Below, piece by piece: positions 25,711 through 36,148 of a stretch of 64,000 nt of DNA; the first letter of the stretch is position 1; each line of letters opens with the position of its first letter. The position numbers were made by a program, and so were the translations under genes. The notes beneath the pieces are model-generated. The model was not told where the DNA came from. It did no database searches and saw only the letters and a list, made by a program, of their open reading frames with translations. Source of the DNA: Sporosarcina jeotgali (GTDB taxonomy: Bacteria > Bacillota > Bacilli > Bacillales_A > Planococcaceae); assembly GCF_033304595.1 (NCBI RefSeq), contig NZ_CP116341.1:1407001-1471000 (forward strand). The letters run 5' to 3'.

Positions 25711-25740
25711 TTGACAGAAGAAAACTAGATTCGCTATAGT
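25711..25740 (+). promoter_or_regulatory. Promoter of glmS
   Basis: A perfect TTGACA (25711-25716), an 18-bp spacer, and TATAGT (25735-25740), about 70 bp before the ribozyme core. Confidence 0.75.
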
Positions 25741-25810
25741 AGGCAATGACGGTAATTTTGTCCGTGCAAAAAGGAGAGTCGGGTGCACGTAAAATACAGG
25801 AAACCAATTA

Positions 25811-25965
25811 AAGCGCCAGCGCCGAGGAAATCGCACAGATTCTCGGCAGACGAGGTGGAGGTTCATCGAACATTCGGCGGATGCCTCCTGATCGCAGATA
25901 CCCGATCACATGCAGTTCCTAAAACACGGAGGTAACTCGGTGACACAAGAGGGATGTAGCAGGTA
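25811..25965 (+). ncRNA. glmS ribozyme (glucosamine-6-phosphate-responsive)
   Basis: The conserved core is plain: AAGCGCC at the cleavage site (25811-25817), GGCAGACGAGGTGGAGGTT (25844 onward), ATCGAACATTCGGCGGATGC (25865-25884), and GGAGGTAACTCGG near 25928. Cleavage is expected between A and G at about 25812/25813. GlcN6P acts as the coenzyme for self-cleavage, exposing the mRNA to decay and so lowering GlmS when its product is plentiful. The ribozyme lies directly upstream of glmS. Confidence 0.95.
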
Positions 25966-26054
25966 TCATACAAATTTAACGGCCAGTCCGGGCAGAACTG
26001 CCTGAACGACCTAACCAGTTTTGACTCCGGGCTGCCTGATGCGGAGGAACAATT

Positions 26055-27848
26055 ATGTGCGGAATTGTAGGCTATAACGGAAAGAACCAGGCAGCAGAAA
26101 TCTTATTAAAAGGGCTGGAGAAGCTCGAATACAGAGGATATGATTCTTCAGGGATTGCTTTTCAGACTTCTAAAGGCGTGCAAATGTTCAAGGAAAAAGG
26201 ACGTATTGCGGATTTAAGAGACGCAGTAACAGAAGAGATTGATGCACATGTCGGGATCGGCCATACACGCTGGGCGACACATGGTGTACCCGATCAGAAA
26301 AACTCACATCCACATAAAAGCGCGTCTGGACGTTTTACACTCGTCCATAACGGTGTTATAGAAAACTATGAAAAACTGACTCGAGAATACCTGCAAGATG
26401 TTTCATTTGTTTCCGAAACAGACACTGAAGTTATTGTGCAATTGATTGAGTACTTTGCAAACACGGGATTGACAACAGACGAAGCGTTCCGTAAAGCGTT
26501 ATCGTTGTTGCATGGTTCGTATGCGATTGCGATGTTAGACGAACAAGATCCGGATACAATTTTTGTTGCAAAAAATCGGAGTCCATTGCTAGTTGGCGTA
26601 AGCGAAGAGGCTAATGTAGTTGCTTCTGACGCGATGGCGATGCTTCAAGTGACCAATCAGTTTATTGAACTGCATGACGGTGAAATCGTTTTACTTGGAA
26701 AAGACGGTATTGTAATCGAAACCCTTGCTGGAGACAAAATCGAGCGTGCGCCTTATACGGCTGAACTGGATATGAGTGATATCGAAAAAGGAACATATCC
26801 TCATTATATGCTGAAGGAAATCGATGAACAGCCTGGTGTGATACGGAAAATTATCGCTGCCTACAGCACAGAAGAGGGTACGTTGGATATTGATCCGTAT
26901 ATCAAGCAGGCATTTCAACATGCTGACCGTCTTTATGTAATTGCTGCAGGAACAAGTTACCACGCTGGACTGATCGGAAAAGAATACTTTGAAAAACTAT
27001 CGGGATTGCCTGTAGAAGTCCATATTTCGAGTGAATTCGGTTATAATATGCCGCTTCTCTCGAAAAAACCATTGTTCTTGTTTATTACACAATCTGGTGA
27101 AACAGCAGATAGTCGGCAAGTACTTGTAAAAGTCAAAGCACTTGGGTATCCATCCATTACATTGACCAATGTACCAGGATCTACACTATCACGTGAAGCA
27201 GATTATACGTTATTGTTGCATGCAGGACCAGAAATCGCCGTTGCATCGACTAAAGCATATACGGCTCAGCTCGCAGTTCTTGCAATTACAGCTTATGCAG
27301 TAAGCTGCGACGCACACAAGCTGGATTTAAAAACAGAGCTGGCAATTGCAGCGAATGCGATTCAAACAATGACGGATGCTAAAGAAGACCTCAAAAAACT
27401 TGCTCATACTTTTTTAACGGACAAACGAAACGCCTTTTTCATCGGGCGCGGACTCGACTATTACGTCAGCTTAGAGGGTGCATTAAAGCTGAAAGAGATT
27501 TCCTATATCCAGGCAGAAGGGTTTGCAGGAGGGGAATTGAAGCACGGCACCATTGCATTGATTGAAGAAGGAACACCAGTCATAGCACTCGCAACTCAAT
27601 CGAGTGTTAGTCCGAATTTACGCGGCAATGTCAAAGAAGTTACTGCACGCGGCGCACATGCCTGTATCCTATCGATGGAAGGCAACAATGAACCTGATGA
27701 CGGACTCGTATTACCGCATGTTCATGAGCTTTTGACGCCTCTTGCATCAGTAATTCCACTTCAGTTACTGAGCTATTATGCATCATTGCAGCGAGGCTGT
27801 GATGTAGATAAACCAAGAAATTTGGCCAAGAGTGTGACAGTGGAGTAA
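26055..27848 (+). CDS. glmS: Glutamine--fructose-6-phosphate aminotransferase (isomerising)
   Basis: A 597-aa enzyme making glucosamine-6-phosphate from fructose-6-phosphate and glutamine, the entry step of peptidoglycan precursor synthesis. The N-terminal glutaminase starts MCGIVGY with Cys2 as nucleophile; two SIS domains follow ([10 protein letters not shown] near 345 and the second around 460-560), and the end NLAKSVTVE is the conserved C-terminal tail. The start follows GGAGG. Control is by the ribozyme in the leader. Confidence 0.97.
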   Translation: MCGIVGYNGKNQAAEILLKGLEKLEYRGYDSSGIAFQTSKGVQMFKEKGRIADLRDAVTEEIDAHVGIGHTRWATHGVPDQKNSHPHKSASGRFTLVHNGVIENYEKLTREYLQDVSFVSETDTEVIVQLIEYFANTGLTTDEAFRKALSLLHGSYAIAMLDEQDPDTIFVAKNRSPLLVGVSEEANVVASDAMAMLQVTNQFIELHDGEIVLLGKDGIVIETLAGDKIERAPYTAELDMSDIEKGTYPHYMLKEIDEQPGVIRKIIAAYSTEEGTLDIDPYIKQAFQHADRLYVIAAGTSYHAGLIGKEYFEKLSGLPVEVHISSEFGYNMPLLSKKPLFLFITQSGETADSRQVLVKVKALGYPSITLTNVPGSTLSREADYTLLLHAGPEIAVASTKAYTAQLAVLAITAYAVSCDAHKLDLKTELAIAANAIQTMTDAKEDLKKLAHTFLTDKRNAFFIGRGLDYYVSLEGALKLKEISYIQAEGFAGGELKHGTIALIEEGTPVIALATQSSVSPNLRGNVKEVTARGAHACILSMEGNNEPDDGLVLPHVHELLTPLASVIPLQLLSYYASLQRGCDVDKPRNLAKSVTVE

Positions 27849-27874
27849 GAAAATTTAAAAAATAAATTGCTAAT

Positions 27875-27915
27875 AGAAACCTCTTTGGATAGAATTGTCT
27901 AAAGAGGTTTTTCTA
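27875..27915 (+). terminator. Terminator after glmS
   Basis: AAACCTCTTT (27877-27886) pairs with AAAGAGGTTT (27901-27910) with T-rich tail. Confidence 0.8.
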
Positions 27916-28039
27916 TTTGGTTCAAATTCTTTTTATGAATGGAATATAATCATTTTGGGTTAGCTGGATTCTTCGATAAACATACCGGCAAATTAGAAAT
28001 TAGTACATGTCTTTGAATAAAATGTCTTTGGAGGGTTAA

Positions 28040-28363
28040 ATGAAAAAAGTAAGCATCGTAATTCTGACTATGTTAATAGAATTAGCTTTGTTGTGGGGCG
28101 TATCTATACTCATCCATTGGGAGCTCATGGAGTTTCTTTTCCTAGGTGGACTACTAGTATTTGCAATTCCTTGGCTGCTGCTATATTTTACAAATCATAA
28201 CCAAAATGTCTATTACGCAAGTGTAAAAGGAATGACAGGAGCGGACGCCGGAAAAGTTAAAGTGTTTCGATTTCGTTTTTCACCCATCATTTTAGGACTC
28301 GTTTTGTTTATGATTTTAAGTTTAAGTTTGACTGTTTTTTATTATTTTGAGTATTTTATTTAA
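28040..28363 (+). CDS. Small membrane protein, 107 aa
   Basis: Starts after TTGGAGGG. Two hydrophobic helices near the N-terminus (about 5-25 and 28-50) and a third at the C-terminus (about 84-105) flank a short soluble loop. I do not recognise the family. The stretch between this gene and the next holds no other gene. It opens a roughly 10-kb cluster of small membrane, GNAT and VOC genes. Confidence 0.6.
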   Translation: MKKVSIVILTMLIELALLWGVSILIHWELMEFLFLGGLLVFAIPWLLLYFTNHNQNVYYASVKGMTGADAGKVKVFRFRFSPIILGLVLFMILSLSLTVFYYFEYFI

Positions 28364-28549
28364 CGATTTTCAAATTTTATAGAACTTCGAAGCAACTAAT
28401 GCCCCCTAGAAACCATTCTATAGCTATCGCTTTTTTTTGTTAAATACAGCATGTACATTTGAATTACCTATTTTTACTTCACTAACCATTGAATTATTTA
28501 TTATTAATTCCCATTGTGAAATAACAAAAAAGTTGGAAAAGGGTTGCAT

Positions 28550-29011
28550 ATGACTTCGTATAAAATAGAAAAGTTGAAACTTAAGGACTACGATAAATGC
28601 AATAATATTTGGGATATGAATGAGAAACCTAAAATGGCAAAGATGTTTTATGATGAACTGGCAAGTGGAAACAGAATTACCTTCATTTATATAGAAAACA
28701 ATAATTTTATAGCGGAGGGTTCTCTGGTTTTTAAAAATTCGGATTCTGATTATACTATTCCAGATAAACGGATTTACTTATCGCGTATGATCGTTAAAGA
28801 AGAGTATCGTAATCATGGAATAGGCGGCATTATCGTTGATTTTCTAATAGATTACGCTCAAGCGCTTGGCTTTGAGGAAATAGCGCTTGGCGTTGATACG
28901 GATAACGTGAATGCTAGACACCTATATGAAAAGAAAGGATTCACTGATGTTCTATATGTTGGCGAGGACAACTATGGGAAATATGTAAAGCTTTTAAAGA
29001 AATTAGAATGA
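28550..29011 (+). CDS. GNAT family N-acetyltransferase
   Basis: A 153-aa acetyltransferase that would use acetyl-CoA. ATG 28550 follows AAAGGG by about 8 nt. The acetyl-CoA-binding motif A (MIVKEEYRNHGIGGIIVDF) is clear at about 84-102, followed by the NVNARHLYEKKGF motif B near 123. The substrate cannot be predicted. It is a single gene; the A+T content of its first 60 codons is higher than that of its neighbours, perhaps a sign of recent arrival. Confidence 0.85.
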   Translation: MTSYKIEKLKLKDYDKCNNIWDMNEKPKMAKMFYDELASGNRITFIYIENNNFIAEGSLVFKNSDSDYTIPDKRIYLSRMIVKEEYRNHGIGGIIVDFLIDYAQALGFEEIALGVDTDNVNARHLYEKKGFTDVLYVGEDNYGKYVKLLKKLE

Positions 29012-29129
29012 TACACGGGATTTAGATACCTGATACCATGCAAGATACGAGCAGGTAATTTTTTTGTATTGTGAGCTATCGAAATTAGGTTAAAGTGGAA
29101 TCGTTTTTATGAAGGAGATGGGATGATAA

Positions 29130-29567
29130 ATGAACCGGATCAATCTAATCGCATTAGGGGTTAAAGACATACGGCAGTCATTGGATTTTTACAAGAGTAT
29201 TGGATTCGAAGCATCTGTGACAGGTGATGATGAAAAACCTGTTATTGTTTTCTTTAAAAATGAAGGTTCAATACTAGAGTTGTTCCCGTTGGAAGAATTA
29301 GCAAAAGATATTAACGAAGAGAACCCGCCTGAAATTTCAACTGGGGGTTTTCCAGGATTTACACTCGCATATAATGGCAAGTCTGGTGCTGAGGTAGATG
29401 ACATATTTAAGAAGGTAGAAGAAGTGGGAGCAAAAATTGTTAAACAGCCCCAAACACTTTCCTGGGGAGGCTATGGGGGATACTTTGTTGACCCGGATGG
29501 ATACTATTGGGAAGTTGCATATAGTGCTGACTGGAAGTTCGATGGGAATAATATGTTGATTATTTGA
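29130..29567 (+). CDS. VOC family (glyoxalase/bleomycin-resistance-like) protein
   Basis: A 145-aa protein with two beta-alpha-beta-beta-beta modules: ALGVKDIRQSLDFYKSIGF at the start and YFVDPDGYYWEVAYS near the end are standard VOC elements. The Glu of WEVAY fits a metal ligand; a first-module metal ligand is less clear. Members include glyoxalases, antibiotic-binding proteins and dioxygenases, so the role is open. Start follows AAGGAG. Confidence 0.82.
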   Translation: MNRINLIALGVKDIRQSLDFYKSIGFEASVTGDDEKPVIVFFKNEGSILELFPLEELAKDINEENPPEISTGGFPGFTLAYNGKSGAEVDDIFKKVEEVGAKIVKQPQTLSWGGYGGYFVDPDGYYWEVAYSADWKFDGNNMLII

Positions 29568-29711
29568 GACTGTATAAGGAAATAGAGTGTTTTTTGCGAT
29601 ATGCAAAGTATTTTCAAAAGGGTTTGGATGAACAAGCAGGACGGGATAGATTTAAAAGAAATTATGAATATCAAGTCGCTCTAATTAAATAAGATACATG
29701 AAGGATGTGTG

Positions 29712-29927
29712 ATGATGAAAGAGAATTTGTCACTAGCAATATTGGTTTCTATACTATCATTAATTGGGATCCCACTTTTCTTTCTTGTACTCTCATTCGT
29801 TACAGGAAACTGGAAATTTTTCTTTATCAGCCTTGTACCTGCATTAGCAATTGGATTAACAGGAATTATTATAACACTGCAAAGGAAGAAGCATTACCAG
29901 CAGAGAGATACGTCTAAAGAATTTTAA
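29712..29927 (+). CDS. Small two-helix membrane protein, 71 aa
   Basis: ATG 29712 (or 29715) follows AAGGA. Two hydrophobic helices (LAILVSILSLIGIPLFFLV and FFISLVPALAIGLTGIIITL) and a basic, Gln/Lys-rich tail. No family recognised. An overlapping frame (29705-29917) lacks these features and is ignored. Confidence 0.55.
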   Translation: MMKENLSLAILVSILSLIGIPLFFLVLSFVTGNWKFFFISLVPALAIGLTGIIITLQRKKHYQQRDTSKEF

Positions 29928-29995
29928 TTTCAGCAGGAAACGTCTGCCAGGTTTAATTTGAATCGTGTAAAATAATTTTTTTAGACGCTACTGGA

Positions 29996-30028
29996 AAGCT
30001 TCCTGGGTAAATCCCGGGAAGTTTTTTA
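29996..30028 (+). terminator. Terminator
   Basis: A 12-bp stem (29996-30007 with 30013-30024) including GC-rich CTGGG/CCCGG and Ts, for the small membrane protein gene. Confidence 0.75.
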
Positions 30029-30082
30029 GTCCTTTTAATAAGTCTCAATCTAAATAGCAATTGTGGACTTTCATCCTATAAA

Positions 30083-30122
30083 TAAAACCGATCAGCTCTC
30101 AATAATTAGAGAGGATAATCGG
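30083..30122 (-). terminator. Terminator of the chemoreceptor gene
   Basis: CCGAT...CTCTC pairs with GAGAG...ATCGG; on the minus strand it is followed by a T run (AAAA at 30084-30087 on plus). Confidence 0.7.
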
Positions 30123-30130
30123 CCGTAAAG

Positions 30131-32230
30131 TTATCGTAAATTAAAACGTTCAACAACGTTTTGTAAGTCACCTGCAATATTCTTCATCCGTGCTGTAGAA
30201 TCTGCTACTTGTTCCAATTCGTTTTGCTGAGTTGCTGATGAGGCACTTACTTGTTCAGCAGATGCAGCAGTTTCTTCTGAGATGGCAGAGACACTTTGAA
30301 TCGCATCAATCACTTGGTCTTTATGAAGAAGCATTTCTGATAGTTCCGAAGTGAGCTCTCGAATGGATTTGCTCATTTTTTCGGTCAGGTCAGCGTTTTT
30401 AAGAAATGAAGACTCTGTGCCCGAAACAGATTCATTTTGACCATCCATTAACTTCATATTAGATTCTACTACAGTGACGGTCTGTTTAGATTCAGCAATA
30501 ATTTCCTGAACTGTTCGTTGAATAACTTCAGTCTCAATTCGAGACTGTTCAGCCAGTTTGCGAACTTCCTCTGCTACAACCGCAAATCCTTTACCGTGTT
30601 CTCCGGCACGAGCGGCTTCAATACTGGCATTCAATGCTAGAAGGTTCGTTTGAGCTGTAATGTCTTGAATTGACGTTATCACCTGGTTGATGGAATCTAT
30701 TTTATTAGATAATGCGCTCATCTGATGCTGTACCTTAGCATTCATATCGTTTGCAGAAGTGTTATGATGTCTCAAACTCTTGATTTCTGTCATTCCTTTG
30801 TTTGTTGACTCAACAGTTTGTACTGATAAAAGATCCATACTTTCAGCTAATTGTGAGAGCGTATTAATTTGCTCGGCCAAAAAAACCATGCTATTGCTGG
30901 TTTCTTCTGTATCCTCGGATTGCTTAGATGCACCTTGAGCAATTTCATTTGTAGCCAACGCCACTTCTTCACTTGAGGCAACGATTTCCTCGAATGCTTG
31001 ATGCACATGAGCAGACGAATCGCTTAATTCTGCAGACGATGCACGTACTGTGTTCAGTGCGTCATTCGTTTGATGCAACATGTTATTATAAGCATTCGAA
31101 ACAGCACCGATTTCATCGTTCTTAATGTACTGTTCATCAATATATTGAGTGAGATCGCCTGCAGCAGCAGTTTCAATTGACTGCTGCAAGAACCTTAATG
31201 GTTTCAACTGCTTAAATATGAATCCAACCGTAATAATCGACATGATAATTACCATAACGATTGCAGCAATAATCGTGACCCAAAGAATTGCATTATAAGT
31301 AACCAGTATTTTAGATTTTGGCAAGACCGTCTGTACGGACCATACTTCATCTATATTATCCAGCATAATCGGAGCGAACGTATTGAAAGCATCTTCGCCC
31401 AGACTTTTTGAATTCACATAAAGTGTATCCACTTGACCGTTGTCCAGTTTTGATTTCACGGGTTCCCAATCAATTGAATCTCGCATATTTGATCCATTCA
31501 TTTCTTCTTTTAAACTATTAGCCGTTAGATTGCCTGCATCTGTTATAACAGATGCATATCCGCCATCAGGACTCACTTCAGCAGCAAGTCCGCTTAAAAA
31601 ATCAATAGAAATGTCGGTAGTGAGCACTCCGAAAAACTCGTCAGAATTTGTGATTAGCGGGACTGCAATAGTAGTCATTAACACTGTTTGTCCACCAGCG
31701 TTATATATGTAGGGCTCTGTTAGAACTGCTCTTTTTTCACCTTTCGGAACTAAATACCAATCACCTTCACCCTCAGTTTCATATCCGCTCAAAGGTTCTG
31801 CAACTACTTCAGATCCGTCTTTATACAAATAAGGAATGAATCGTTTGGATGTATCCAGAAGTGCCATATCCGATTTATCTAATGGAATAAATCCACTTTC
31901 TACAATTGCGGCCATACCAGTGGCATCGGAGTTTTTCTGAAGATTATTCTCAATAACACCTGTCATTTCTTCAGTTGTTAAATTCCCCTGTTCTTGCAAG
32001 GTTTCGATTATATGCTTTGTAGTATTCAACATTTCATTCGTCTTACTGAAACGCTTGCTTAAAACCGTAGCATTCAGTTCAGTATTTTCGATTGCCAGCT
32101 TCTCACCGTCAGTCATACTTTTATCGTGCAAAATGTAGCTTGTAATTAGCGTATATGCTAAAAACAGAATAAGAAAAACTCCAATAATCAGACCTGATAA
32201 TTTCCAGGCAATACTTTTTTTGTTCTTCAA
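30131..32230 (-). CDS. Methyl-accepting chemotaxis protein
   Basis: A 699-aa transmembrane chemoreceptor starting at TTG with GGAGGT 9 nt upstream. TM1 about 9-30; an extracellular dCache-like sensor about 31-300 (YGxWYLVPKG-like [13 protein letters not shown] is typical); TM2 about 310-330; HAMP about 332-385; methyl-accepting signalling region to the end, with the hairpin tip [28 protein letters not shown] region (split here for length). It would signal to CheA through CheW. Cache receptors often bind amino acids or organic acids; the ligand here is unknown. Transcribed alone. Confidence 0.92.
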   Translation of the reverse strand: MKNKKSIAWKLSGLIIGVFLILFLAYTLITSYILHDKSMTDGEKLAIENTELNATVLSKRFSKTNEMLNTTKHIIETLQEQGNLTTEEMTGVIENNLQKNSDATGMAAIVESGFIPLDKSDMALLDTSKRFIPYLYKDGSEVVAEPLSGYETEGEGDWYLVPKGEKRAVLTEPYIYNAGGQTVLMTTIAVPLITNSDEFFGVLTTDISIDFLSGLAAEVSPDGGYASVITDAGNLTANSLKEEMNGSNMRDSIDWEPVKSKLDNGQVDTLYVNSKSLGEDAFNTFAPIMLDNIDEVWSVQTVLPKSKILVTYNAILWVTIIAAIVMVIIMSIITVGFIFKQLKPLRFLQQSIETAAAGDLTQYIDEQYIKNDEIGAVSNAYNNMLHQTNDALNTVRASSAELSDSSAHVHQAFEEIVASSEEVALATNEIAQGASKQSEDTEETSNSMVFLAEQINTLSQLAESMDLLSVQTVESTNKGMTEIKSLRHHNTSANDMNAKVQHQMSALSNKIDSINQVITSIQDITAQTNLLALNASIEAARAGEHGKGFAVVAEEVRKLAEQSRIETEVIQRTVQEIIAESKQTVTVVESNMKLMDGQNESVSGTESSFLKNADLTEKMSKSIRELTSELSEMLLHKDQVIDAIQSVSAISEETAASAEQVSASSATQQNELEQVADSTARMKNIAGDLQNVVERFNLR

Positions 32231-32619
32231 CGTTGAATACCTCCAGATAATTTTTCGGCTTTCATTCTAAATCGTCCTTTCCACAAAAAATATACCTACT
32301 ATAGTCTTGTGGCTTTTGCTGGTAACGACAAAATCAGCGTGATGAATAGTACTTATGAAACGAAGATTTAGGACCTATGGTTTTATCGACAAAAAGGTAT
32401 GAAAGTTTAACCATATTGTTGATTTCATTATTCTGCATGGGTGAGAAAAAATATGAATAATAAATCATTCAATGAGATCCCAACGAAATAGATGGTACTT
32501 ATTGAGATGAAAAGAATAGGACATTACTGAATGTTAATTTTTTAATTCGAAAACAGTAAAAAAACTTCTTTGAAATTCAAAGAAGTTTTTTTCGTGCTAT
32601 TGTACTAGATGTTTGAGGT
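32231..32619. other. Intergenic stretch between chemoreceptor and RDD genes
   Basis: A 389-bp A+T-rich stretch. It holds a 15-bp terminator hairpin at 32558-32592 and presumably the chemoreceptor promoter in 32240-32330; I could not place a convincing sigma-D or sigma-A site there. Confidence 0.4.
32558..32592 (-). terminator. Terminator of the RDD gene
   Basis: A perfect 15-bp hairpin (AAAAAAACTTCTTTG with CAAAGAAGTTTTTTT, 5-nt loop) that works on both strands; on minus it follows the RDD gene. Confidence 0.85.
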
Positions 32620-33036
32620 TTAACTTCTTGCAACATAAGTTCCGCCTACAAAATCGTGTATTCCTCTTTTATCTTCACGAAACATGATCATTCCTGCACT
32701 AATAATAATGGATACACCAAATGTAAGAGTCCCAATCACATAGTAGCCAACGATTTCTCTCATAAACATATTGGATAGCGTGACATTCCCATCATCCAAT
32801 CGTTTCACTCGAATGCGGCACAGACGTTTTCCAACGACATAGCCGCTCCAAATAATCGGGATTAGCATCAGGTAGAGAGTATAAATGGATTGCCATGCAA
32901 CCCCGTTAGCAAAATTCAAAGAAAATGCTCCAGTGAGTAAATAAATAACAGCACCAATCATTGTTGCGACTATTATAAAATCCAGAAAACTAGCAAGGAC
33001 TCTGACTCCTAAACCTGGTCGATTTGTATAAATCAT
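32620..33036 (-). CDS. RDD family membrane protein
   Basis: A 138-aa protein with about four membrane helices. The start is set at the ATG of MIYTNRPG (33036), 9 nt from an AAAGGA site; the TTG-started frame from 33075 lacks one. The family name comes from the Arg-Asp-Asp pattern, here seen as VRVLASFLDFIIV near the start and DKRGIHDFVGGTYV near the end. RDD proteins are often linked to ion or solute exchange, with few tested. A single gene. Confidence 0.8.
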   Translation of the reverse strand: MIYTNRPGLGVRVLASFLDFIIVATMIGAVIYLLTGAFSLNFANGVAWQSIYTLYLMLIPIIWSGYVVGKRLCRIRVKRLDDGNVTLSNMFMREIVGYYVIGTLTFGVSIIISAGMIMFREDKRGIHDFVGGTYVARS

Positions 33037-33249
33037 TTCATCCATTCCTTTACCAAAAATATTTTGAATTTCCAAACAAATAATTGTGCTATTGAAATAC
33101 TCTGATAGAATATAAATTAGGATAATTATGGGGATTATATTTGATGATGGAATTATACCACAAGTGAATTGGTTATTAGGAAAGCTATAAAATGTGATAA
33201 CAGATTCACAGCGCCCCTTAAATCAAAACGGTCTAAGGAGATGACCTGT

Positions 33250-33810
33250 TTGAAAACGACTATATTTATTATACGACATGCTCATTCAGTATATACCCCC
33301 GATGAATTAGGAAGACCACTGTCTAGTAAAGGTTTTTCTGAAGCAATCAAGCTATGTCACGCCCTCAAAAAAGAAGCCATCGATATCGTCATTTCAAGTC
33401 CTTACAAAAGGGCAGTCCAAACTGTCAAAGGAATCGCCGAGATGATTGATCAAGAGGTTATTCTTGAAGATGGTTTTATGGAACGGAAGTTGTCCGAACG
33501 GCCTATTGAAGATTTTGGTGCAGCTATAAAGAAAGTGTGGGAGCATCCAACCTTTTTCTGGAGTGGAGGAGAATCAAATGTAACCGCGCAACAACGAGGA
33601 ATTGAAGCAACAATTAAGGTGCTCGATCTATATGCAGGTAAGAACATTGCAGTCGGGACCCACGGAAATATCATGGTACTGATTATGAATTACTTTGATG
33701 AACAATACGACTTAAGTTTTTGGAACAGTTTAGAGATGCCAGATGTATATAAGCTGGTCTTTGAAAACAAGAAGTTGTTTGAAGTGACTCATCTACGGTC
33801 AGAAAGCTGA
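33250..33810 (+). CDS. Histidine phosphatase family protein
   Basis: A 186-aa enzyme of the phosphoglycerate-mutase-like fold. TTG 33250 is chosen because AAGGAG lies 8 nt upstream, which makes the ATG directly next to that site unusable. The catalytic motif RHAHS is at about 10-14 (LRHGE-type), SPYKRAVQT supplies the second Arg, and GTHGNIM the second His. It removes phosphate from a small molecule or protein; substrates vary widely in the family. Stands alone in the cluster of small accessory genes. Confidence 0.85.
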   Translation: MKTTIFIIRHAHSVYTPDELGRPLSSKGFSEAIKLCHALKKEAIDIVISSPYKRAVQTVKGIAEMIDQEVILEDGFMERKLSERPIEDFGAAIKKVWEHPTFFWSGGESNVTAQQRGIEATIKVLDLYAGKNIAVGTHGNIMVLIMNYFDEQYDLSFWNSLEMPDVYKLVFENKKLFEVTHLRSES

Positions 33811-33900
33811 TAAAGCTTTTGTTTTAAGAGCTATTTAATCCATTTGCGGGATTCCGCTAATGACGACCTTACAAACTTTATATATCCAGGAGGTGAGTTT

Positions 33901-34167
33901 ATGAAATGTATCCTTCAAGCGCTTGCAATTTCCTTTATGATCCATGTCATCTATGTGGTGAGCACGCTGTCACTTGGTTTCATCAAAACGCTGATCTATC
34001 GGCCGGATATTGAAACCGCATGGAAGCAAACCGATACCCTCCAAAGCAGTGTTGCATTTGGTGTGGCTTTTTCACCTTACATAATCGTGTTATCTTTTGT
34101 GTGTGTATTTTTAGTTTGCTGGGCGGCTCTTTTTATCATTCAAAAAAGACGCAGGGGCTTTGTTTGA
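33901..34167 (+). CDS. Small membrane protein, 88 aa
   Basis: ATG 33901 follows AGGAGGTGAG. Two hydrophobic segments (about 5-27 and 56-80) flank a short loop containing RPDIETAWKQTD; a basic tail ends the protein. No family recognised. It is 63 bp from the next, also membrane-bound, DUF4181 gene and may be cotranscribed with it. Confidence 0.6.
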   Translation: MKCILQALAISFMIHVIYVVSTLSLGFIKTLIYRPDIETAWKQTDTLQSSVAFGVAFSPYIIVLSFVCVFLVCWAALFIIQKRRRGFV

Positions 34168-34230
34168 TGATTACAAGTTTATATCCATGACGGCAAAGCG
34201 TGCTAGAGCGGTTGAAAGGCGGAACGGAAT

Positions 34231-34650
34231 TTGGAACATTTCTATTTTAAGTTGATTGCTTTACTAGCAGTGTTTTACATAGTCCTGTATTCCACTGAAT
34301 ATGTTGCCAGAAAGGCATTGAAAACGGAAAGGAAGAAGTTTTGGTCCAATCAGTACGTAAATGACAAACACCGGCAAATCGAATGGACTTTAAAAGGAAT
34401 TTTGATGGTGGGCTTAGTCGTATTGGGTATTATCAATCTTTCCAGAGAGTCCATAATGGAAACTTGGTTTATTCCTTACCTCTCTTATATGTTGTTTACT
34501 ACAATTGTGATTGAGTTGGCCAGGGCCTATATGGAAAAAAAGTACGCACAAAGCAAAAACCAATATATTGTGACACTCATTGAAATGGGAGTCCTTTCAG
34601 GTTTCTTACTTTCAATCATTATTACGAATTTGTTTGGATGGCTTTCTTAA
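34231..34650 (+). CDS. DUF4181 family membrane protein
   Basis: A 139-aa protein with a TTG start and AAAGGCGG about 10 nt upstream. Four membrane helices. The loop KKFWSNQYVNDKHRQIEWTLKG between helix 1 and helix 2 resembles the conserved element of DUF4181, a Bacillales family without known function. Several DUF4181 genes per genome are common. Confidence 0.65.
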   Translation: MEHFYFKLIALLAVFYIVLYSTEYVARKALKTERKKFWSNQYVNDKHRQIEWTLKGILMVGLVVLGIINLSRESIMETWFIPYLSYMLFTTIVIELARAYMEKKYAQSKNQYIVTLIEMGVLSGFLLSIIITNLFGWLS

Positions 34651-34697
34651 ATGAATATGAAAAGGTAATAAACAGATAAGGAAATGAGGAATAGAAT

Positions 34698-35051
34698 ATG
34701 AGTAATCTTCACGTAGAATTAGAACGTTTTCGAGTAATAGCAGGGAAAGAAGAAAAAGCGAGGGAATGGATGGAATTCTTAACCGTACATATAGAAGATG
34801 TGAAAAAAACACTTCCTGCAGAAAAAATGTATGTGGAATCTATTTTTGGAGAGACAGTAGACGGGGTCTTGTATTTGTACTGGCTTTCCTATCAAGGAAT
34901 GAGTTCCGGGGAAGTCGTATTTTCGGATAGTTTTATTGATCAGAAGCATTTAGAATTCTGGAATGAATGCATCGACTTTGACTACCCGGAGAGTATTCTG
35001 ACAACAAATGTAGTCATGATGCAAGACAAAATTAGAGAGCAGATGAAATAA
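34698..35051 (+). CDS. DUF6176 family protein
   Basis: A 117-aa soluble protein of dimeric alpha-beta barrel type. The start ELERFRVIAGKEEKAREWM, the middle EKMYVESIF and the HLEFWNECID motif near the end fit DUF6176. Function is unknown; the fold is shared with small monooxygenases and heme-binding enzymes. Start follows AATGAGGAAT. Confidence 0.7.
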   Translation: MSNLHVELERFRVIAGKEEKAREWMEFLTVHIEDVKKTLPAEKMYVESIFGETVDGVLYLYWLSYQGMSSGEVVFSDSFIDQKHLEFWNECIDFDYPESILTTNVVMMQDKIREQMK

Positions 35052-35143
35052 TTCTTCCGATACACGTAGGGGCAGGAAGTAAAGCAACCAACCCGTGTAA
35101 AAAATGATTTTACTAGTAAATTTAACTTAAGGAAGTGGAGTAG

Positions 35144-35497
35144 ATGATTTTTGTTCCAATCGGTATAGGTCTCATCCTAGGATTCCTGTTATTTTCTTTT
35201 GTGTACATCCTTACAAAGCGAAGTGAAAAACGCTATATAGCTCCAGTGATTACAGCACTTGCTGGAATTTTTATTATTGTTGCGAGTATTCTATTGATTG
35301 GCGGATTTGAAGGCATGGGATTTGGGATTATAGGAATTGGATTTGTAGTCATTGCAATAGCAGGACTATTTATTTTTCTCTTCAAGCCTGTCAACCAGTT
35401 CTCTGCATATCAGTTGTCAGTTAAAGACAAACGCAATTTAATGGGGATTCCAGTTGTTTTTGTCTTAGTTGTCGCTTTTACGATTTTTATTAGTTAA
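35144..35497 (+). CDS. Four-helix membrane protein (YesK-like)
   Basis: A 117-aa very hydrophobic protein with four helices and a start after AAGGAAGTGGAG. The layout (helix 1, basic loop, two glycine-rich helices, VNQFSAYQLSVKDKRN loop, last helix) is like YesK-family proteins, but the match is loose. No function known. Confidence 0.5.
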   Translation: MIFVPIGIGLILGFLLFSFVYILTKRSEKRYIAPVITALAGIFIIVASILLIGGFEGMGFGIIGIGFVVIAIAGLFIFLFKPVNQFSAYQLSVKDKRNLMGIPVVFVLVVAFTIFIS

Positions 35498-35605
35498 CAA
35501 TGGAATGGATTGATGAAGGAATCTATAAGCAGGTACCTTGTTAGTCCTATTAGAATGCTGCCGCACTATCTAGATGCATAATGAGTGACTTGGAGGCGAT
35601 TCTGC

Positions 35606-36034
35606 ATGAAAAGCAATAATGATTTTATCAGAAGCAGCTGGGTGATATATTTCGGTTTGCTTGCAGCGGGAATTATTACTGCATGCTTTACCTTCTATGA
35701 GCTTTCGATTCCTGAAACTCAAGATTTGGGCGATGAGGGTCAATCCCGTATCCAATTTAGATGGGGATCATTTCATATGTATTGGAGTATTGCTATCTTA
35801 GCTCTCTCCGGTCTTTTAGCCGCGGCCTATAAGCATGTCAAGCCTTTTCATGTAGTAGTTATTATAATTCTAACGGGCGCTGCTAATCTACTGTTCTTTA
35901 TGACATTCACAGTTGGCTGGGTGGCAGCACAAGGAATGTTGGGATTTGCAGTGGCGATAGCTGCCGGGATGATTTTATTCTTTTCAAAATTGATTTTTAT
36001 ATGGATCAGTCATTTGAAACGGATCAAAGGATAA
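35606..36034 (+). CDS. Four-helix membrane protein, 142 aa
   Basis: ATG 35606 follows TTGGAGGCG; the frame from 35585 contains that site and is not used. Four membrane helices with one extracellular loop of about 30 residues. No family recognised. Part of the series of small membrane proteins in this region. Confidence 0.55.
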   Translation: MKSNNDFIRSSWVIYFGLLAAGIITACFTFYELSIPETQDLGDEGQSRIQFRWGSFHMYWSIAILALSGLLAAAYKHVKPFHVVVIIILTGAANLLFFMTFTVGWVAAQGMLGFAVAIAAGMILFFSKLIFIWISHLKRIKG

Positions 36035-36148
36035 TTCAATTCCGGTAAAGTGGTATTGCTGTGATGAGCACTTTAATAGCTATCTAGGTTCACTTTATTA
36101 ATGATAGCTATCATTTTCTCCTATCTTATTGGTACTGGAGGAAAAAGA

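Noticed and set aside
32231..32300. Possible sigma-D promoter of the chemoreceptor (GCCGAAAA)
   Set aside because: No TAAA element at the proper distance upstream.
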